Source of the DNA: Clavibacter zhangzhiyongii
GTDB lineage: Bacteria > Actinomycetota > Actinomycetes > Actinomycetales > Microbacteriaceae
Assembly: GCF_014775655.1 (NCBI RefSeq)
Contig: NZ_CP061274.1
Span: forward strand, 2,914,001-2,978,000
Length of the DNA: 64,000 nt
Direction of reading: 5' to 3'
Shown: one piece after another, positions 43,140-52,063 of the stretch
Position numbering within the stretch: position 1 is the stretch's first letter
How the letters are laid out: every line of letters starts with the position of its first letter
Made by a program: the position numbers and the translations under genes
Notes under the pieces: generated by a model
What the model was told of the DNA's origin: nothing
Seen by the model: the letters and a program-made list of their open reading frames with translations, nothing else
Databases searched by the model: none

Positions 43140-44030
43140 TCAGGCCGTCGGCATCCGCAGCAGCGCGCCGTGCTCGCGGCAGGTGGCCGCGGCGATCGCC
43201 ATGCAGGTGCGGAGCATCGCCTCGCCCTCCTCGGGCGTGCGCGGCGCCCCGCGACGGGCGATGGCGTCGGCCGCGGCAGCGAGCGAGGCGTCGCCGGCGC
43301 CCATGGTGTCGACGACGGGCCGCGGATCCGCCGTGATGCCCGCCTCCACCACCTCGCCGCCCTCGAGCTGCACGGACGCGCCGTGCTCGCCCGCGGTCGC
43401 GAGCACCAGGCGGCTGCCGGCGCGGTGCAGCTCGGCGCGCGCGTCGGCGAGCTCTCCGAGGCCCAGCAGCTCGGCGTCGTCGTCGCCGATCTTCACCAGC
43501 AGCGCCTCGGCCGCCGCCCGCGCGAAGCCGGCGCGGAACCTGGCCGCGTCGTGCAGCATGCCGGCGCGCGGGTTCGGGTCCACCAGGAGGCGGTCGCGCG
43601 GATCCCGCACGGCGGCCAGCAGCTCGTCGGCCTGCTCCGCGTCGTCGTAGGGGAAGCAGCTCACGACCACGAGCGAGGCCGCGTCGAGCGCCCGGCGCTC
43701 CGCCTCGCCGATGCGCACGCGCCGGTTCCACGCGGCCTCGTTGAACGCGTACCGCGGCTCGCCGTCCTCGCGCTCGCTCACGGCGACGGAGGATCCCGAG
43801 GGCCCGACGGTCGCGAGCAGCTCGACCCCGTGCGCGTCGAGCTCCGCGCGGATGCGGCTCCCGTGCTCGTCGTCGCCGACCATCGCGATGAGCTGCACGC
43901 GGTGGCCGAGGATCGCGAGCCCGACCGCGACGTTGAGGGCGGCGCCGCCGACGAAGGCCTGCTCCTCGCCGTCCTCGCGCAGCAGGTCGATGAGGGCGTC
44001 GCCGACGACGACGATGGGCTGGTCATGCAT
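43140..44030 (-). CDS. PfkB-family sugar kinase (fructokinase-like)
   Basis: 296 residues of the ribokinase fold. IVVVGDALIDLLREDG starts the domain; VGGAALNVAVGLAILGH is the sugar-binding PfkB signature; PRPVVDTMGAGDASLAAA holds the catalytic Asp and anion hole. It overlaps the end of the lacI gene by 8 bases and is co-transcribed with it. Next to a FrcBCA-like importer, it probably phosphorylates the imported sugar, as FrcK does. Confidence 0.9.
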   Translation of the reverse strand: MHDQPIVVVGDALIDLLREDGEEQAFVGGAALNVAVGLAILGHRVQLIAMVGDDEHGSRIRAELDAHGVELLATVGPSGSSVAVSEREDGEPRYAFNEAAWNRRVRIGEAERRALDAASLVVVSCFPYDDAEQADELLAAVRDPRDRLLVDPNPRAGMLHDAARFRAGFARAAAEALLVKIGDDDAELLGLGELADARAELHRAGSRLVLATAGEHGASVQLEGGEVVEAGITADPRPVVDTMGAGDASLAAAADAIARRGAPRTPEEGEAMLRTCMAIAAATCREHGALLRMPTA

Positions 44031-45111
44031 GGCGGGGGACCTCTCCGGAGCCTCGGACGATGAGCGTGGTGGGGACGACGACGGTTTCCGCGGGGCCCCG
44101 GTCGCCGTCGAGCCGGGCGAAGACGCGCTCCGCGGCGGCGTGGCCGATGCGGGACGGGTCCTGCGCGATGACGGTGACGGCGGGATCCAGCAGCGCGGCC
44201 ATCGGGAGGTCGTCGAAGCCGACGAGCGCGATGCGCCGCTGGGCGCCGTGCCGGCGGAGGGCCGCGATGACGCCGATGGTGATGAGGTTCTGCCCGCTGA
44301 CGATCGCGGTCGGCGGCTCGGGCAGCGCGAGCAGCCGCTCGGCGAGCCCCTCGGCCACGTGCTCGTCGTGCGCGCCGTCGAGGACCAGGCCAGGCACCAC
44401 GGGCAGCCCGCGCCGCGTCATCTCCTCGACGAAGCCGCGCTCGCGCTCGCGGGCCGTGAAGATCTCCGGCCGGTCGCCGAGGAACGCGATGCGGCGGTGC
44501 CCCTGGTCCGCGAGGTGCGCGACCGCCCGGGTGACGCCGTCGGCGTTGTCGGTGATGACCGCGTCCGCCGAGATGCCCGCGGGCACGCGGTCGACGAAGA
44601 CGACGGGCGTGCCGCGGTCGAGCGCGATCCCGAGGTAGGCCTGGCTCGGCGCGATGGCCGTGAGGATGAGGCCGTCGACGCGGCGGGCGAGGAACGCGTC
44701 CACGGCCGAGCGCTCGCGGGCGGGATCGTCGTCGAGGCTCGAGGCGAAGACGGCGACGCGACGCTCCTGGGCCACGTCCTCCACGGCCCGGTGCAGCGCC
44801 CCCGAGAACGGGTTGGCGACGCTGCCGACGAGGAGGCCGAGCGTGCCGGTGCGGCGGTCCGCGCGGCGCAGGTTCCCCGCGTGCATGTCCGGCTGGTACT
44901 GCAGCTGCTCGACGGCGGCGCGCACCCGCTCGGTCATCTCGGGCGAGACGTTCGGCTCGCCGTTGACCACGCGCGACACCGTCTTGATGCCGACGCCCGC
45001 GAGCCGGGCCACGTGCTTCATCGTGGGGCGCCGCGGTGCGGGGACGGCCCCGGTTGGGGATGACAACGGTGTCACGGATCGGTCTCGCTCTCTGCGGTAT
45101 GGGTTGACCAT
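44023..45111 (-). CDS. LacI-family transcriptional regulator of the sugar ABC locus
   Basis: Up to 362 residues. The helix-turn-helix is TMKHVARLAGVGIKTVSRVVNGEPNVSPEMTERV, followed by a periplasmic-binding-like sensor domain with LGLLVGSVANPFSG and TAIVSGQNLITIGVIAAL. The first ATG (45109-45111) gives a 30-residue N-terminal extension. An operator-like site lies at 45061-45074 inside that extension, so GTG near 45078 or the ATG of MKHVARL may be the true start. It is divergent from the transporter genes and precedes the kinase. Confidence 0.9.
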   Translation of the reverse strand: MVNPYRRERDRSVTPLSSPTGAVPAPRRPTMKHVARLAGVGIKTVSRVVNGEPNVSPEMTERVRAAVEQLQYQPDMHAGNLRRADRRTGTLGLLVGSVANPFSGALHRAVEDVAQERRVAVFASSLDDDPARERSAVDAFLARRVDGLILTAIAPSQAYLGIALDRGTPVVFVDRVPAGISADAVITDNADGVTRAVAHLADQGHRRIAFLGDRPEIFTARERERGFVEEMTRRGLPVVPGLVLDGAHDEHVAEGLAERLLALPEPPTAIVSGQNLITIGVIAALRRHGAQRRIALVGFDDLPMAALLDPAVTVIAQDPSRIGHAAAERVFARLDGDRGPAETVVVPTTLIVRGSGEVPRHA

Positions 45112-45153
45112 AGCGGGTCCGACCCGCTAGACCTGCCTCTGACAACGTTGTCG
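45061..45153. promoter_or_regulatory. Transporter promoter with two LacI-type operators
   Basis: O1: palindrome GACAACGTTGTC (45141-45152). O2: TGACAACGGTGTCA (45061-45074), one mismatch from the same sequence, 79 bases away inside the 5' part of the repressor gene. The plus-strand promoter has -35 TTGACC (45104-45109), 18 bases, -10 TAGACC (45128-45133), so O1 sits at the transcription start. AAGGACAGG precedes the ATG at 45190. Confidence 0.75.
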
Positions 45154-45189
45154 GGAGGCCAACTCCCACCTCAAGGACAGGATCCCTCA

Positions 45190-46281
45190 ATGACGAACCG
45201 ATCCCCGCGCCTCACGCGCACCATCGCCCTCGGCTCGGCGGCCCTCATCGCCGCGGTCGGCCTCACCGGCTGCCAGAGCTCGAGCTCCTCCGGCGGATCC
45301 GGAGGCTCCGGCGACGTGGGCGTCTCGCTCATCGTGAAGACGACCACCAACCCGTTCTTCGTCGCCATGCAGGACGGCGCGAAGGACGCCGCCGCCTCCT
45401 CCGGCATCGCGCTCACCCTCGCGGCGGGCAAGGAGGACGGCGACGAGGACACGCAGATCCAGGCCATCGAGAACGCCATCTCCAAGGGCGACAAGGGCAT
45501 CCTCATCACGCCGAACGGCCCGTCGGTGGTCGACGCGATCCAGAAGGCCCGCGACGCCGGCCTCTACGTCATCGCGCTCGACACGGCGCCCGACCCGGCC
45601 GACTCCGTCGACATCACCTTCGCGACCGACAACTTCGCCGCGGGCGAGTCCATCGGCGAGTGGGCGGCCGCGCAGCTCGGCGGGAAGAAGGCGACCATCG
45701 CGCTGCTGGACCTCTACGACGACAAGGCCGTCTCGGTCGACTACGACCGCGACCAGGGCTTCCTCACGGGCATGGGCATCGACGTCGCCGACGACGCGAA
45801 GAACGGCGACGAGGCGAAGACCGGCGAGTACAGCGGCGGCGACTACGAGATCGTCGGCAACGAGGCCACGCAGGGCGCCGAGGACGGCGGCCGCACGGCC
45901 ATGGAGACGCTGCTGTCGAAGGACCCCGACGTCAACGTCGTCTACACGATCAACGAGCCCGCCGCGTTCGGCGCGTACCAGGCGCTCCAGGCGGCCGGCA
46001 AGGAGGACGACGTGATCCTCGTCTCGGTCGACGGCGGCTGCGCGGGCGTGACGAACGTGAAGGACGGCGTCATCGGCGCCACCGCCCAGCAGTACCCCGT
46101 GAAGATGGCCGAGCTCGGCGTCGAGGCCATCGCGCAGCTCGCGGAGGACGGCACCAAGCCCGCCACGAGCGCCGGCCTCGACTTCTTCGACACAGGATCC
46201 GCGCTCGTCACCGACACCCCCGTCGACGGCCTCGAGAGCATCACCGCCGACGACGCCGCGACGAAGTGCTGGGGCGAGTGA
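45190..46281 (+). CDS. Sugar ABC transporter substrate-binding lipoprotein (FrcB-like)
   Basis: 363 residues. A lipoprotein signal peptide with lipobox LTGC puts the lipidated Cys at residue 28, followed by a Ser/Gly linker. The mature part is a family-1 periplasmic binding domain: VSLIVKTTTNPFFVAMQDGAK, ALDTAPDPADSVDITFATDN, and VSVDGGCAGVTNVKDGVIGA. These match fructose-binding FrcB rather than ribose RbsB. First gene of a four-gene operon under a LacI operator. Confidence 0.93.
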   Translation: MTNRSPRLTRTIALGSAALIAAVGLTGCQSSSSSGGSGGSGDVGVSLIVKTTTNPFFVAMQDGAKDAAASSGIALTLAAGKEDGDEDTQIQAIENAISKGDKGILITPNGPSVVDAIQKARDAGLYVIALDTAPDPADSVDITFATDNFAAGESIGEWAAAQLGGKKATIALLDLYDDKAVSVDYDRDQGFLTGMGIDVADDAKNGDEAKTGEYSGGDYEIVGNEATQGAEDGGRTAMETLLSKDPDVNVVYTINEPAAFGAYQALQAAGKEDDVILVSVDGGCAGVTNVKDGVIGATAQQYPVKMAELGVEAIAQLAEDGTKPATSAGLDFFDTGSALVTDTPVDGLESITADDAATKCWGE

Positions 46282-47330
46282 CCGTGAGCCAGCGGACCAC
46301 GGACCCGAACCCGCCGACCTCGGCGCTCGACCTCGCCAACGAGTTCCTCGACCGGCGCACGCCCCTCGACCGGATCCGCGGGGTGCTGCACCGCTACCCC
46401 GCCGTCAGCCCCGCGGTCGTCCTCGTCCTCGCGGTCATCGTCTTCGGTCTGCTCAACGACCGCTTCCTCGATCCCGCCAACCTGTCGCTCGTCACGCAGC
46501 AGGTCGCGGTGGTCGGCACGCTCGCGGTGGCGCAGACGCTCATCATCCTGACCGCGGGCATCGACCTCTCGGTCGGCGCGGTCATGGTGCTCACGTCGAT
46601 GGTCATCGCGCAGACGGCCAGCCAGAACGGCCTGCCGGCGCCCGTCGCGCTGGCCGCCGGGCTCCTGGTGGGGCTCGCGGCCGGCGCCTTCAACGGCCTG
46701 CTCGTCACGCGGCTGCGGCTCCCCCCGTTCATCGTGACCCTCGGGACGCTCAACATCTTCGTGGCGCTCACGCTCCTGTACTCCAACGGCGCGACCGTCC
46801 GCGGCGTGGACATGCCGAAGGCGCTCTCCTGGACGGGGCGCACGTTCGACCTCGCCGGGGTGAAGATCAGCTTCGGCGTGGTGCTGATGCTCGTGCTCTA
46901 CGTGATCGTGGCGTTCATCCTCGGCAAGACGGCGTGGGGCCGGCACGTGTACGCGGTCGGCGACGACAAGGAGGCCGCGCGCCTCGCGGGCATCAGCGTG
47001 AACCGGGTGCTCATGAGCGTGTACCTCGCGGCCGGGGCGATCCTCGCGGTCGGCGCGTGGATCCAGATCGGCCGCAGCAACGCGGCCAGCCCCAACGCCG
47101 GCGCCGACCTCAACCTCGACTCCATCACCGCGGTGGTCATCGGCGGCACCAGCCTCTTCGGCGGCCGCGGCACCGTGTGGGGCACCCTCCTCGGCGCGCT
47201 CATCGTCGGCGTCTTCCGCAACGGGCTCTCGCTCGCGGGGCTCGACGTGCTCTACCAGACCCTCGCGGTGGGCGTCCTCATCATCGTCGCCGTCTCCGTC
47301 GACCAGTGGATCCGAAAGGTGCGCAAGTGA
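46278..47330 (+). CDS. Sugar ABC transporter permease (FrcC-like)
   Basis: 350 residues with about ten membrane segments, BPD_transp_2 family. Signatures: LIILTAGIDLSVGAVMVLTS, FNGLLVTRLRLPPFIVTLGTLNI, YAVGDDKEAARLAGISVNRV, and AVVIGGTSLFGGRGTVWGTLLGA. The GTG overlaps the previous TGA (GTGA). One permease only, presumably a homodimer in the membrane. Confidence 0.94.
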   Translation: MTVSQRTTDPNPPTSALDLANEFLDRRTPLDRIRGVLHRYPAVSPAVVLVLAVIVFGLLNDRFLDPANLSLVTQQVAVVGTLAVAQTLIILTAGIDLSVGAVMVLTSMVIAQTASQNGLPAPVALAAGLLVGLAAGAFNGLLVTRLRLPPFIVTLGTLNIFVALTLLYSNGATVRGVDMPKALSWTGRTFDLAGVKISFGVVLMLVLYVIVAFILGKTAWGRHVYAVGDDKEAARLAGISVNRVLMSVYLAAGAILAVGAWIQIGRSNAASPNAGADLNLDSITAVVIGGTSLFGGRGTVWGTLLGALIVGVFRNGLSLAGLDVLYQTLAVGVLIIVAVSVDQWIRKVRK

Positions 47331-48124
47331 CCCTCACCGACCCCGCGGGGAGCACCCCCGCCGCGACCCGCGCCCCCGTCCTCGAGGCGAAGCGGCTCGT
47401 GAAGACCTTCGGCCGCGTGGTCGGCCTCGACGGGGTGAGCCTCGAGCTGTTCCCCGGCGAGGTGCTCGCGATCATCGGCGACAACGGCGCCGGCAAGTCG
47501 ACGCTCATCAAGTGCCTCACGGGAGCGGAGACGCCGGACGAGGGCGAGCTGTTCCTCGACGGGAAGCCGGTGTCGTTCAAGCGGCCGCAGGACGCGCGGG
47601 CCGCGGGCATCGAGACGGTGTACCAGAACCTCGCCGTCTCCCCCGCGCTCGACGTGGCCTCGAACCTCTACCTCGGGCGGGAGCGGCGGAAGAAGGGGAT
47701 CCTCGGATCCGTCTTCCGCATGCTCGACACGGCCGGCATGCGCCGCGAGGCCAAGGCGGAGCTGACCGAGCTCGGCATCTCGACGCTGCAGGACGTGACC
47801 GTGCCGGTCGAGAACCTCTCGGGCGGGCAGCGCCAGGCCGTGGCGGTGGCGCGCGCGGCCGCGTTCGGGTCGAAGGTCGTGGTGCTCGACGAGCCCACCG
47901 CGGCGCTCGGCGTGCGCGAGTCGAACCAGGTGCTGGAGCTGGTGCGGAACCTGCGCGACCGGGGCATCCCGGTGATCCTCATCAGCCACAACATGCCGCA
48001 GGTGTTCGAGGTCGCCGACCGCATCCACATCCAGCGCCTCGGCAAGAAGGCCGCCACCATCACGCCGCAGTCGCACTCCATGACCGACGCGGTCGCGATC
48101 ATGACGGGCGCGGCCACCGCATGA
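47327..48124 (+). CDS. Sugar ABC transporter ATP-binding protein (FrcA-like, single domain)
   Basis: 265 residues with one nucleotide-binding domain, like FrcA and unlike two-domain RbsA. Walker A is IIGDNGAGKSTLIK, the Q-loop VYQNLAVSP, signature ENLSGGQRQAVAVARA, Walker B VVVLDEPTAALG, and switch His in LISHNMPQVFEVADR. GTG overlaps the permease TGA. Cytoplasmic, drives uptake of the sugar bound by the lipoprotein. Confidence 0.95.
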   Translation: MTLTDPAGSTPAATRAPVLEAKRLVKTFGRVVGLDGVSLELFPGEVLAIIGDNGAGKSTLIKCLTGAETPDEGELFLDGKPVSFKRPQDARAAGIETVYQNLAVSPALDVASNLYLGRERRKKGILGSVFRMLDTAGMRREAKAELTELGISTLQDVTVPVENLSGGQRQAVAVARAAAFGSKVVVLDEPTAALGVRESNQVLELVRNLRDRGIPVILISHNMPQVFEVADRIHIQRLGKKAATITPQSHSMTDAVAIMTGAATA

Positions 48125-48414
48125 CCGCCACGGTCCTGTACGCGGAGTTCACGGCGCTGCCCGGCCACGAGGAGCAGGTCGCGCGGATGATCGCCGAGCT
48201 CGCGGAGCTCGTGCGGGCCGAGCCGGGGAACGTGGTGTTCGAGCCGTACCGGCGGGTGGAGGATCCGGCGCGCTTCGTCGTGCACGAGGTCTACCGGGAC
48301 GATGCCGCGTTCCAGGCGCACATCGGCGCCTCGTACGGGGCCGAGTTCAACGCGGCGCTCGGGCCGCTCATCGTGGAGGACGGGTCGCAGCTCACGTTCC
48401 TCGCACCCGTCTGA
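48121..48414 (+). CDS. Antibiotic biosynthesis monooxygenase (ABM) domain protein
   Basis: 97 residues: TVLYAEFTALPGHEEQVARMIAEL, EPGNVVFEPYRRVEDPARFVVHEVYRDDAAFQAHI, a dimeric ferredoxin-like ABM/YgiN fold. ATG overlaps the ATPase stop (ATGA), making it the last gene of the fructose operon; a strong terminator follows. Its link to sugar use is unclear. Confidence 0.87.
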   Translation: MTATVLYAEFTALPGHEEQVARMIAELAELVRAEPGNVVFEPYRRVEDPARFVVHEVYRDDAAFQAHIGASYGAEFNAALGPLIVEDGSQLTFLAPV

Positions 48415-48429
48415 CGCACCTCGTTCCGC

Positions 48430-48461
48430 GGCCGCCCGGCGTCTCGACGCGCCGGGCGGCC
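48430..48461. terminator. Terminator of the sugar ABC operon
   Basis: 12-base arms GGCCGCCCGGCG / CGCCGGGCGGCC with an 8-base loop, 16 bases past the ABM stop and shared with the convergent SDR gene. Confidence 0.8.
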
Positions 48462-48502
48462 GTGCGCGCGCCGCGGGCGCGGGCCCGCGAGGCGCCCGCG
48501 GA

Positions 48503-49255
48503 TCAGCGCGCCGAGTACCCGCCGTCCACCAGGTGATAGCTGCCGGAGATGAAGGACGCCTCGTCGCTGAGGAGGAACAGCACGAGGGCGGAGACCTCCT
48601 TGTCGGTGCCGAGGCGGCCGGTCGCGTGCTGGCTCTCGAGGAACGCGAGCGCCTCCGGGGTGAGGTTCGCGCGCACGAGCGGGGTGTCGATGAAGCCGGG
48701 GCCTACCGCGTTGGTGCGCACGCCGCGCGCCGTGTACTCGAGCGCCGCGACCTTGGTGAGGCCGACGAGGGCGTGCTTGCTCGCGACGTAGGCGGCGTTC
48801 TGGGCGAAGCCGACGGATCCGAGCACGGAGCTCATGTTGACGACCGCGCCGCCGCCCGCCTCGACCATCGCGGGGAGCTCGTACCGGAGGCCGTAGAAGA
48901 CGCCGTCGAGGTCGACCGCGCGGGTGCGGTCCCACGCGGCGACGTCGTACTCGCCGATGTCGGCCGCGGGGGCGCTGATGCCGGCGTTGTTGACGGCGAG
49001 GTGCAGGGCGCCGTACGTGGCGACGGCGTGCGCGACGGCGGCCTCCGAGTCCTCCGCCTTCGACGTGTCCTGGCGGAACGCGGTGGCGGTGCCGCCCGCG
49101 GCCTCGATCTCGGCGACGACGCGCTCGGCCGCCTCCAGCTGGATGTCGGTCACGACCACCGACGCGCCCTCCGCGGCGAGCGCGCGCGAGATCGCGGCGC
49201 CGATGCCGCTGCCTCCGCCGGTCACGAGAGCGGTCTTCGTGTCGAACCTGGCCAT
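48503..49255 (-). CDS. Short-chain dehydrogenase/reductase
   Basis: 250 residues, classical SDR with NAD preference suggested by VVVTDIQ after the second strand. TALVTGGGSGIGAAISRALA, LAVNNAGISAPAADIG, VVNMSSVLGSVGFAQNAAYVASKHALVGL (Ser, Tyr-x3-Lys), and ISGSYHLVDGGYSAR at the C terminus. GGAGGATCCCC precedes ATG. Likely a 2,3-butanediol/polyol-type oxidoreductase; substrate not known. Confidence 0.93.
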   Translation of the reverse strand: MARFDTKTALVTGGGSGIGAAISRALAAEGASVVVTDIQLEAAERVVAEIEAAGGTATAFRQDTSKAEDSEAAVAHAVATYGALHLAVNNAGISAPAADIGEYDVAAWDRTRAVDLDGVFYGLRYELPAMVEAGGGAVVNMSSVLGSVGFAQNAAYVASKHALVGLTKVAALEYTARGVRTNAVGPGFIDTPLVRANLTPEALAFLESQHATGRLGTDKEVSALVLFLLSDEASFISGSYHLVDGGYSAR

Positions 49256-49332
49256 GGGGATCCTCCTCGGGTCGCGTGACGCGGATCCGCGCCGCAGCTC
49301 GACGGTACGCCCGCACGATCCGGCCATCCCGG

Positions 49333-49350
49333 GTTAACCCGGCGTCCACC
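49333..49350. promoter_or_regulatory. PHO-box-like direct repeat upstream of phoX
   Basis: GTTAACC-CGGC-GTCCACC: two 7-base units 11 bases apart, close to the GTTCACC repeats bound by actinobacterial PhoP. It lies about 100 bases before the PhoX ATG. A CACCA-N9-TGGTG inverted repeat follows at 49376-49394. Confidence 0.5.
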
Positions 49351-49447
49351 CGGGCGTCGGGGGCGCGCACGGGGGCACCAATACCTTTCTGGTGTGATGC
49401 GTCCGCCGGTACCCGGAGCAGACGCCCGAGATCGATGGAGACCCCAC

Positions 49448-51523
49448 ATGACCCTCACCCGTGAGACCCACCACCGGCTCCTGCCGGTCCTGTCGCGCGA
49501 CCCCCACGCCCGCGGCAAGCGCAGCACCGTCACCTGCCACCTCAAGTGCGACGACGCCTGCACGAAGCCCGTCCCCAACCTCACCGACAACTCCTACTTC
49601 CGCGACATCGCGGGCCGCGCCCTCTCGCGTCGCACGCTGCTCGGCGGCGCCGGTGCCGGCGCGCTCGCGATCCTCGTGGCGCAGAACGCCGCCGCCCCGG
49701 GCGCCGAGGCCGCCGCCGCGCAGGCCGCGTCGAACCTCCCCTTCACGGCGATCACGCCCGTCGACGCCTCCGTCGACCAGTTCAACGTGCCCACCGGGTA
49801 CCGCTGGGCGCCGATCATCCGCTGGGGCGACCCGATCTTCAGCTACGCCGACGACTTCGACGCCGACAACCAGACGGCCAAGCTCGCGGCGCGCCAGTTC
49901 GGCTACAACAACGACTACCTCGACATCATCCCGATCAACTCGCGGAACAAGGAGGCGCTCCTCGTCGCCAACCACGAGTACACGAACGAGAACATCATGT
50001 TCCCGCCCGCGGCCGACGACGCCGAGCGCGACGAGCAGCGCCGCATCGGCAAGGCCTCGCACGGCATGTCCGTCGTCGCCCTCCGCCGCAAGACGGTCGG
50101 CCAGCCGTGGACCTACACGATCGGCCACCACCGCAACCGCCGCATCACCGCGGACACGCCCTTCACCGTGACCGGCCCCGTCGCCGGATCCGCCGCGCTC
50201 CGCACCAAGGACGACCCCAAGGGCACGACGATCCTCGGCACCCTCGGCAACTGCGCCGGCGGCACCACCCCGTGGGGCACCGTGCTCTCCGGCGAGGAGA
50301 ACTTCAACGGCTACTTCCGCACCGCCGGCACCTCCGCCGCCGACAAGCGCTACGGCCTCGGCGACAAGGCCACGAGCCGCGGCTGGGAGTCCATCGACCC
50401 CCGCTTCGACGCCCGCACCCCCGGCTACGAGAACGAGCCGAACCGCTTCGGCTACATCGTCGAGGTCGACCCGTTCGAGCCCGGCGAGGCGCCCGTCAAG
50501 CACACCGCGCTCGGCCGCTTCAAGCACGAGGGCGCGAACGTCATCGCCGGCACGAGCGGCCACGTCGCCGCGTACATGGGCGACGACGAGCGCTTCGACT
50601 ACCTCTACAAGTTCGTCTCGCACGACACGATGGTCATCGGCACCTCCCGCCAGGACCGCCGCAAGAACAAGCAGCTCCTCACGCGCGGCTCGCTCTACGT
50701 GGCGCGCTTCACGGGCGACTCGCCCGTCGCGGAGATCACCGGCACCGGCCAGCTCCCCTCGGACGGCCAGTTCGACGGCATCGGCCAGTGGATCCCGATC
50801 GCGGTCGACGGCGTCTGCCCCGTCCCCGGCTTCACCATCGAGGACGCGCTCATCCGCACCCGCCTCGTGGCCGACGCCGTGGGCGCGACCAAGATGGACC
50901 GCTGCGAGGATGTGCAGCCCAGCCCCATCACCGGCAAGATCTACGTCGCGTGCACCAACAACACCGACCGCGGCAAGGTCGGCAAGGAGGGCGCCACGGA
51001 GATGAACCCGCGGACGACCAACCGCGACGGCCACATCGTCGAGATCACCGAGGACGGCGGCGACCTCCGCTCGACGACCTTCTCGTGGAACCTCCTCCTC
51101 GTCGCGGGCGACCCGGCGAAGAACGAGTCCACCTACTTCGCGGGCTTCCCGAAGGACAAGGTCTCGCCCATCAGCTGCCCGGACAACGTGGCGTTCGACT
51201 CCGAGGGCAACCTCTGGATCTCCACCGACGGCGCCCCGAGCACCATCGGCCTGAACGACGCCCTGTTCAAGGTCCCGCTGGAGGGCGCCGAGCGCGGCCA
51301 CGTGCAGCAGTTCCTCTCCGTGCCCACCGAGGCGGAGACCTGCGGTCCGGTCATCCACGACACCGAGGGCATGGTCTTCGTCGCGGTGCAGCACCCGGGC
51401 GAGGACGGCTCGTTCGCCGAGCAGCACTCGTTCTTCCCGGACTACGTGCCGGCCGGCGTCACCCCGCCGAAGGGCGCCTGGCGCGGACCGCGTCCGTCGG
51501 TCATCCAGGTCTGGCGGGGCTGA
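49448..51523 (+). CDS. PhoX-family alkaline phosphatase (Tat-exported)
   Basis: 691 residues of the DUF839/PhoX family, a calcium/iron-dependent phosphatase exported to release phosphate. A twin-arginine signal is visible at ALSRRTLLGGAGAGALAIL (Arg61-Arg62), after an unusual 58-residue N-region containing Cys residues. Catalytic-fold segments: LLVANHEYTNE, TPWGTVLSGEENFNGYF, YIVEVDPFEP, HEGANVIAG, PDNVAFDSEGNLWISTDG. GGAG lies 6 bases before ATG. A PHO-box-like repeat suggests phosphate-starvation control. Confidence 0.93.
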   Translation: MTLTRETHHRLLPVLSRDPHARGKRSTVTCHLKCDDACTKPVPNLTDNSYFRDIAGRALSRRTLLGGAGAGALAILVAQNAAAPGAEAAAAQAASNLPFTAITPVDASVDQFNVPTGYRWAPIIRWGDPIFSYADDFDADNQTAKLAARQFGYNNDYLDIIPINSRNKEALLVANHEYTNENIMFPPAADDAERDEQRRIGKASHGMSVVALRRKTVGQPWTYTIGHHRNRRITADTPFTVTGPVAGSAALRTKDDPKGTTILGTLGNCAGGTTPWGTVLSGEENFNGYFRTAGTSAADKRYGLGDKATSRGWESIDPRFDARTPGYENEPNRFGYIVEVDPFEPGEAPVKHTALGRFKHEGANVIAGTSGHVAAYMGDDERFDYLYKFVSHDTMVIGTSRQDRRKNKQLLTRGSLYVARFTGDSPVAEITGTGQLPSDGQFDGIGQWIPIAVDGVCPVPGFTIEDALIRTRLVADAVGATKMDRCEDVQPSPITGKIYVACTNNTDRGKVGKEGATEMNPRTTNRDGHIVEITEDGGDLRSTTFSWNLLLVAGDPAKNESTYFAGFPKDKVSPISCPDNVAFDSEGNLWISTDGAPSTIGLNDALFKVPLEGAERGHVQQFLSVPTEAETCGPVIHDTEGMVFVAVQHPGEDGSFAEQHSFFPDYVPAGVTPPKGAWRGPRPSVIQVWRG

Positions 51524-51670
51524 CCCGCACGAGCTGCTCGCGGGGTGACCCGCTGAGCTGATCGGGGGGCCGATCGGAGGGCCGGGGCGTGCGTGCGCCC
51601 CGGCCCTCGCACGTGCGGGGTGCGGATCCGCCGGGCTCCGGTGCCGCTCCGCGGGGGCTAGCGTCGGGGG

Positions 51671-52027
51671 ATGAGCGAGCGCGCGGATCCCGGGGACGCG
51701 GGCGACGGATCCGGCGACGGCTCGACCGAGGACGAGCGCTGGCTGGTCGTGGGCGGCCGGCGGTGGCCGCGCACGGATCCGTCGCTGCCGGTCGACGTCG
51801 TCGAGGCGCTGAAGTCGCACCTCGGCCGCGGCCGGTCGGGGGTGGGCGCCGCGAAGCGCCGGGGCGACGAGGACGCGGTCGCCGCCGCCCGCACCCGGGT
51901 CGGCCTCGCGAAGCACGGCCTCGGCGAGCGCGGCCCGCGCTGGTGGGACGAGCCCGAGGACGCGCGCCTCGAGCGGGCCCAGCAGGCCCTGCGGGATCTC
52001 GACGCGCTGGACGACCCGGCGACCTGA
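51671..52027 (+). CDS. Small conserved actinobacterial protein (annotated in relatives as Tol-like)
   Basis: 118 residues. DERWLVVGGRRWPRTDPSLP and ARTRVGLAKHGLGERGPRWWDEP match a small actinobacterial family that databases often call 'biopolymer transporter Tol', a name without experimental basis that I know of. No signal or membrane segment. ATG lies 6 bases after TAGCGT (51659-51664), leaderless. Confidence 0.75.
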   Translation: MSERADPGDAGDGSGDGSTEDERWLVVGGRRWPRTDPSLPVDVVEALKSHLGRGRSGVGAAKRRGDEDAVAAARTRVGLAKHGLGERGPRWWDEPEDARLERAQQALRDLDALDDPAT

Positions 52028-52063
52028 CGCGCGGCCCGTCCGCCCGCAGGCCAGGCTGGACGC

